Below, piece after piece: positions 45,150-48,664 of a DNA stretch of 48,664 bases. Each line of letters begins with the position of its first letter. Within the stretch, counting starts at the first letter, position 1. The position numbers were made by a program, and so were the translations under genes. The DNA is from Bacillota bacterium. GTDB lineage: Bacteria > Bacillota > Sulfobacillia > Sulfobacillales > Sulfobacillaceae. A model generated the notes under the pieces. That model did not search any database. It was not told where the DNA came from and was given only the letters and a program-made list of their open reading frames with translations. The stretch spans positions 1 through 48,664 of the forward strand of contig JAKBWA010000006.1 in assembly GCA_021841025.1 (NCBI GenBank), read 5' to 3'.

Positions 45150-45290
45150 GGCATGACACATTGTTGTTGTTCATCGTATGAATCGTCTCATTCGAGAATC
45201 CCAACAGAGTATGTCTTAACTAGGGTGTGATAAGATTGAGATGTTCCACTTGCACAGGAAAGTTGAAAAGATCAGAAAGGCAGGATATCT

Positions 45291-45650
45291 ATGATTGAAG
45301 ATCTCTCCTATATTGTTTGTCCCATACAACGGGCCGCCACCTTGGTAGGAGATGTAAATGTCATCGTAATTCTTCGGGAATTGCAAGGCGGTCCCAAGCG
45401 CTTTGGCCATTTTGTGGACGTGGGACTGAATCCCCGTTCTTTGTCCAAACGTCTGCAACGTTTGGCAGACGAAGGAATTCTTACGCGCACAGCGTATGCA
45501 GAATCCCCGCCCAGAGTAGAATATCAGCTTACATCCAAAGGCAGAGCCCTGACTCCTGTTTTGCGAGCCTTGCAAGAGTTTGGCGAGACATGGCTTCCCA
45601 CAACGCCATGGGACCGGGAGGCTTTTAAAGAAGAAAGCCAAAAACCCTAA
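45291..45650 (+). CDS. HxlR-family transcriptional regulator
   Basis: 119 aa. Winged helix with N-terminal Cys10 (IVCPIQRAATLVGD), where redox- or aldehyde-sensing HxlR proteins keep a reactive Cys. The recognition region is NPRSLSKRLQRLADEGILTR, and the wing is YQLTSKGRAL. The ATG follows AAAGGCAGGA. An extended -10 (TG-A-TAAGAT) lies about 60 bp upstream. It is divergent from the ADP-ribosylglycohydrolase-like gene, a natural target. Confidence 0.9.
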   Translation: MIEDLSYIVCPIQRAATLVGDVNVIVILRELQGGPKRFGHFVDVGLNPRSLSKRLQRLADEGILTRTAYAESPPRVEYQLTSKGRALTPVLRALQEFGETWLPTTPWDREAFKEESQKP

Positions 45651-45924
45651 AATACCGTATTGCCTGGGTTCAGACTTCCGTCTAACCCCCAACCCTAAAT
45701 TGCCGGCAGCCGTTTCCAACAGCCGTCTCTCCCGTAGCCATTTCATCCTAACTTCCACAGATACTCTGGGAATCAATTCATCACCCGCTCACTAATTCGG
45801 TCTATTTTTATCGTGGCGCCACAAACTTATGAGGTCAAATCGGAGAGAAATCAATAGCCTGTCTTGACCACATGACCTTTGACACCCCCCACGTTATAGT
45901 TTGCCCCGAGCGCTTCGCTGAACG

Positions 45925-46770
45925 TTAATCGGTCACTGAGGGTGCTAAAAACCTTAAGGGCCATCGTTGTCCATTTTCTGTGACAGCCGACAGTGTTTCG
46001 GATTCCGTTAGAGTAAACGGGGCATCACCAATAAACCGGTAGTCGGTCCGCTGTAATTGTGTCTGGTTATTACACATACATTCATAAGTCATGCAATCCC
46101 AAACCCGCAAGACTTCTCCTGCCGCCGATGTGATGTCTAAGTGTTTAATAGACGGTTCCGCAACTAACTGATTAGCTACCGGATTAACCCTCCATTCTGT
46201 GCCTTCTACCAAACTAAACGAGCTGTAATCAATCGCATTAATACAAATAAAACGCAGGGACGCATTATCGATTCCACGCAAGATTTCAACAACCCGTGTT
46301 GGCCACTCCCGCCGCCTTAGGTCAATGACCTGGCTCTGTTGCCAACGAGCTAATGCACGTTGCTCTGCGGCTTCATCCCTCGGCCCCGTCGAGCGCCTTG
46401 GCTTATCCTGTGTCATAGGCATTTTAATAGGAGGGGCCCAACCCAGTTGATGCCAAGTCCGAATAAAACCTTCGTCTTGCGCCCACGGCGACCAGAACAA
46501 ATGAAAGATCAAACTGGTCGCATCATCCGCACGCTCCAAAACCATCTGCGCATATAATGTGGCTTCGGAATGGGAATGCACTTCAGCTGGCAGAGATTGG
46601 CTCACAGCCTCACAAAAGCCTTCTGCGCCTCTCGGGACACTTTGCGGCCAATAGTGCGTGCGAATAATTGCCCACACCAAATGCGGTGGAGCCACTCGTT
46701 GCCGATACTCTGCTGCCAATCGTAATGCTTCATGGCGAATGGTTTCATAAGAAGAATCGATTTTACGCAT
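45925..46770 (-). CDS. Hypothetical protein, 281 aa
   Basis: Soluble, Trp- and Arg-rich. The first 40 residues (ETIRHEALRLAAEYRQRVAPPHLVWAIIR) have the helix pattern of a Clp repeat N domain, which in Clp ATPases binds substrates, but no ATPase follows. The C-terminal half is beta-rich (AGEVLRVWDCMTYECMCNNQ). AGGAGGT precedes the ATG by eight bases, in a context (GAACAGGAGGT) shared with the ADP-ribosylglycohydrolase-like gene. No family is recognised; the Clp-N likeness is tentative. Confidence 0.62.
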   Translation of the reverse strand: MRKIDSSYETIRHEALRLAAEYRQRVAPPHLVWAIIRTHYWPQSVPRGAEGFCEAVSQSLPAEVHSHSEATLYAQMVLERADDATSLIFHLFWSPWAQDEGFIRTWHQLGWAPPIKMPMTQDKPRRSTGPRDEAAEQRALARWQQSQVIDLRRREWPTRVVEILRGIDNASLRFICINAIDYSSFSLVEGTEWRVNPVANQLVAEPSIKHLDITSAAGEVLRVWDCMTYECMCNNQTQLQRTDYRFIGDAPFTLTESETLSAVTENGQRWPLRFLAPSVTD

Positions 46771-46931
46771 AACGACGACCTCCTGTTCTCCCGAACATAC
46801 TCAACCGTGAACGGATAATCCTGAGTGAAATGCCCATAAAGCATATGGATACCCCGTGGCGAGGGTGTCAAACGGATTATCGGTGTTCCATTCAGTGCCC
46901 TTCAATTGAACCGTTAACGAGTAATGTTTCG

Positions 46932-46967
46932 CCGGAACCCGGACGAATCAGCCGCAAACCGTTCCGG
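46932..46967 (-). terminator. Weak hairpin after the APC permease gene
   Basis: CCGGAAC (46932-46938) and GTTCCGG (46961-46967) are perfect inverted 7-mers, 28 bp past the permease stop. No T-run follows, so it is only a possible terminator. Confidence 0.3.
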
Positions 46968-46994
46968 TTGACCCTGGGACAAATCCAGTTGCTG

Positions 46995-48407
46995 TCATTC
47001 GTCAGCAATGACACTACCCACTTTTTCAGATAAATCTGGAACTTGTTTTGAACGGATGAGAGCGTAGATAAAGGCGATAACCAAAACGATCAGCACAATA
47101 CCCGGAAACAGATTAAAGGGTGCCGGTTGTCCCGGTTGGATTAAACCCCATAAAGGCAGAATCAAAAGCAATGTGCCCAATATCGGCACTGTCAGATGCT
47201 TCCACCAGGAAAATCGATTGCGGTGGTGCTTAAGGTAATAAACCGGCAGAGCAATATTTAAGGCCAAGTAGACCAGGGCTATGGGAATAGTGCCTAGGGT
47301 TCCAATGACCCCTGCTTCAGAGAGGACCTGGCCTTGGCTGGCCCATACGAGGGTAATCACTAATGCCACTCCGCTATACATCACAAGTGTAGCCCAAGGC
47401 GTGCCATATTTGCTGATCTTGCCTAACCCAAAAGGCAATAATCCTTCCCGTCCTGCACTGAAAATCATTCGACTTTGGGCATTGGTAGCACCGATTAAAG
47501 ATGCAAATGTACTGGTTAGCCCAGCGAGATAGACCAATATCGCGAATCCTCCCAAAGATCTTGCTGCTCCACTGACAAAAGGCACGGCCAGATTGGCAAT
47601 GGTGGCGGCATGATTATGAAATGCCACGGATGTGGAGTACGCCATAAGCACATAAATGACGCTAACAAATATGGTAGCAATGTAGATAGCCAGTGGCACT
47701 GAACGGCGCGCATCACGCGTCTCCTCCACCATAGCTCCCGGGTTACCTACACCGATAAACATAAACAGCGCCAAAGGAAATGCCAGTCCTATCCCGGCCA
47801 AACCATTTTTGACATAGCGCGGATTGAAACTGGCCAGATTCAAATGACTATGATTGGCCACAAGCATCGCCATCATGCTGATGACAATCAGCATCAGTTC
47901 AAATCCAAATGTAACGACGGCCCAGCGTGTGGAAATTTTCACACCTCGGTACGCTAAATATGTCACTAACACGACGAAGAATATCGTAATGGGCTGCCAA
48001 GCAATAGTTAGATGAAGAAACTTAGTGAGAATTAGGGAAGACCACCCGCCCATGACCGCCATCACATAGCCGACAGCTACTATATAGCCAAAACCCAGTG
48101 CCCATGCGGTCATGATCCCTGCCACGGCGCCAAAAGTTTTGCCGATATAGGAAATATACGATCCGGTGCTCGGTGTCACACGGGTAAATTCGACCAAACT
48201 GTTAATTTTCAGCAAAATGGCCACCGCGGCAACAATAATGGCCAAAGGACTGGCTACTCCCGCTGCTCCCGCTATCAGCGCAAAAGAAAAGAAGAAACTC
48301 ATAGCCGGAGCCGTATTGGCCAAGGATACCCCTAAGATATCCGCCGTGCCCAGAGAATTCTTGACCAGCCGGGGCATAAATGGCACCTTATTTTCCGTTT
48401 TAAGCAC
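46995..48407 (-). CDS. APC-family amino acid permease
   Basis: 470 aa, about 12 helices. Opens with LGTADILGVSLANTAPAMSF and has FTRVTPSTGSYISYIGKTFG and VEETRDARRSVPLAI, all typical APC segments. GTG 48407 follows AGGGGGTGA by six bases. It lies 118 bp after the stop of a class III aminotransferase, so the pair probably handles import and transamination of one amine or amino acid. Only distant similarity to the permease at 6919-8331 is apparent. Confidence 0.9.
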   Translation of the reverse strand: MLKTENKVPFMPRLVKNSLGTADILGVSLANTAPAMSFFFSFALIAGAAGVASPLAIIVAAVAILLKINSLVEFTRVTPSTGSYISYIGKTFGAVAGIMTAWALGFGYIVAVGYVMAVMGGWSSLILTKFLHLTIAWQPITIFFVVLVTYLAYRGVKISTRWAVVTFGFELMLIVISMMAMLVANHSHLNLASFNPRYVKNGLAGIGLAFPLALFMFIGVGNPGAMVEETRDARRSVPLAIYIATIFVSVIYVLMAYSTSVAFHNHAATIANLAVPFVSGAARSLGGFAILVYLAGLTSTFASLIGATNAQSRMIFSAGREGLLPFGLGKISKYGTPWATLVMYSGVALVITLVWASQGQVLSEAGVIGTLGTIPIALVYLALNIALPVYYLKHHRNRFSWWKHLTVPILGTLLLILPLWGLIQPGQPAPFNLFPGIVLIVLVIAFIYALIRSKQVPDLSEKVGSVIADE

Positions 48408-48525
48408 AAAGCTTCACCCCCTACCTTATTTGTTTGAAAATCCTCCCATTCGCCAAGAGAGCATCGGACTGAACGAGCAACCCCACTTCAGGGCGGCGTC
48501 TTCATGCCACCTGAATTCTTCCCCG

Positions 48526-48664
48526 CTATTGATATTGACTTAACGCTTTCCGAAGGGCCGTGATAATCTGGTCGATTTCCAAACGGGTGATAATAAAGGG
48601 GGGCGAGAAAGTGATCACATCTCCTACAGCTCTGACAATCACTCCTTGTTGTCGCATAAGTTTT
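48526..48664 (-). CDS. C-terminal end of a class III (PLP) aminotransferase
   Basis: The minus-strand frame entering at the right edge reads KLMRQQGVIVRAVGDVITFS, then PPFIITRLEIDQIITALRKA, and ends at TAG 48526-48528. Gly-Val-Ile-x-Arg then FSPPFIITxxEID is the C-terminal pattern of class III aminotransferases acting on omega-amino acids or polyamines. The rest lies outside the window. Confidence 0.85.
   Translation of the reverse strand, partial: KLMRQQGVIVRAVGDVITFSPPFIITRLEIDQIITALRKALSQYQ

Noticed and set aside
45216-45776. 186-codon minus-strand frame
   Set aside because: Antisense to the HxlR gene, which has a proper domain and ribosome site.
1-48664. CRISPR arrays, tRNA, rRNA and classic riboswitches
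   Set aside because: Looked for repeat-spacer patterns, cloverleaf sequences and conserved riboswitch cores by eye; none recognised. A covariance-model scan would be decisive.

Overview
The window reads as bacterial chromosome at roughly 50% GC. Strong AGGAGG-type ribosome binding sites, GTG and TTG starts, short intergenic gaps and protein sequences resembling Sulfobacillus (acidophilic, moderately thermophilic Firmicutes, sulfur and iron oxidisers) point to that genus or a close relative. This placement comes from reading the proteins, not from a search. No rRNA, tRNA, CRISPR array or complete insertion sequence was seen.

Layout. 1-3576: start of an unidentified gene, then a SWIM/SNF2 helicase. 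3577-4930: little intact coding, with a frameshifted membrane gene and a possible IS200/IS605 relic. 4931-8867: an amine-use cluster (copper amine oxidase, APC permease, convergent Lrp/AsnC regulator). 9621-14020: a decaying stretch holding a ketoacyl-ACP synthase broken by an in-frame amber codon, a lone TatA, a small unknown gene and two degraded BNR/Ycf48-like propeller genes. 14270-19988: a deoxynucleoside catabolism cluster read leftward (MFS transporter, deoC, pdp, deoB, GntR/UTRA regulator). 20553-28451: relic sequence, an ICMT-like methyltransferase, two MFS transporters, a PsiE-like protein, a class II Fic protein and a LuxR-type regulator whose upstream region carries a perfect TGTGA-N6-TCACA site. 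28712-34043: a DsrE-type sulfur-transfer protein, an exported three-repeat protein divergent from an OmpR/HK two-component pair, and two small SHOCT membrane proteins.

34518-39090: a tight leftward operon of a GltD-like flavoprotein, a fused gamma/delta POR subunit, POR alpha and POR beta, ending in a strong hairpin. It likely links 2-oxoacid oxidation to ferredoxin and NAD(P)H. 39462-43734: a large polytopic membrane protein, then a MerR regulator and an AidB-like acyl-CoA dehydrogenase behind a promoter whose spacer carries an ACGTAAACGTAA box. 43975-46770: a divergent ADP-ribosylglycohydrolase-like protein, a HxlR regulator and an orphan protein. 46995-48664: an APC permease and the C-terminal end of a class III aminotransferase, probably one amine or amino-acid operon.

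The best candidates for something new are the three-repeat exported protein with its two-component and SHOCT neighbours, and the divergent ADP-ribosylglycohydrolase group. The clearest direct observations are the amber-interrupted synthase, the CRP/FNR-type palindrome, the MerR promoter box, and the response regulator whose best ribosome binding site points at an ATA codon.
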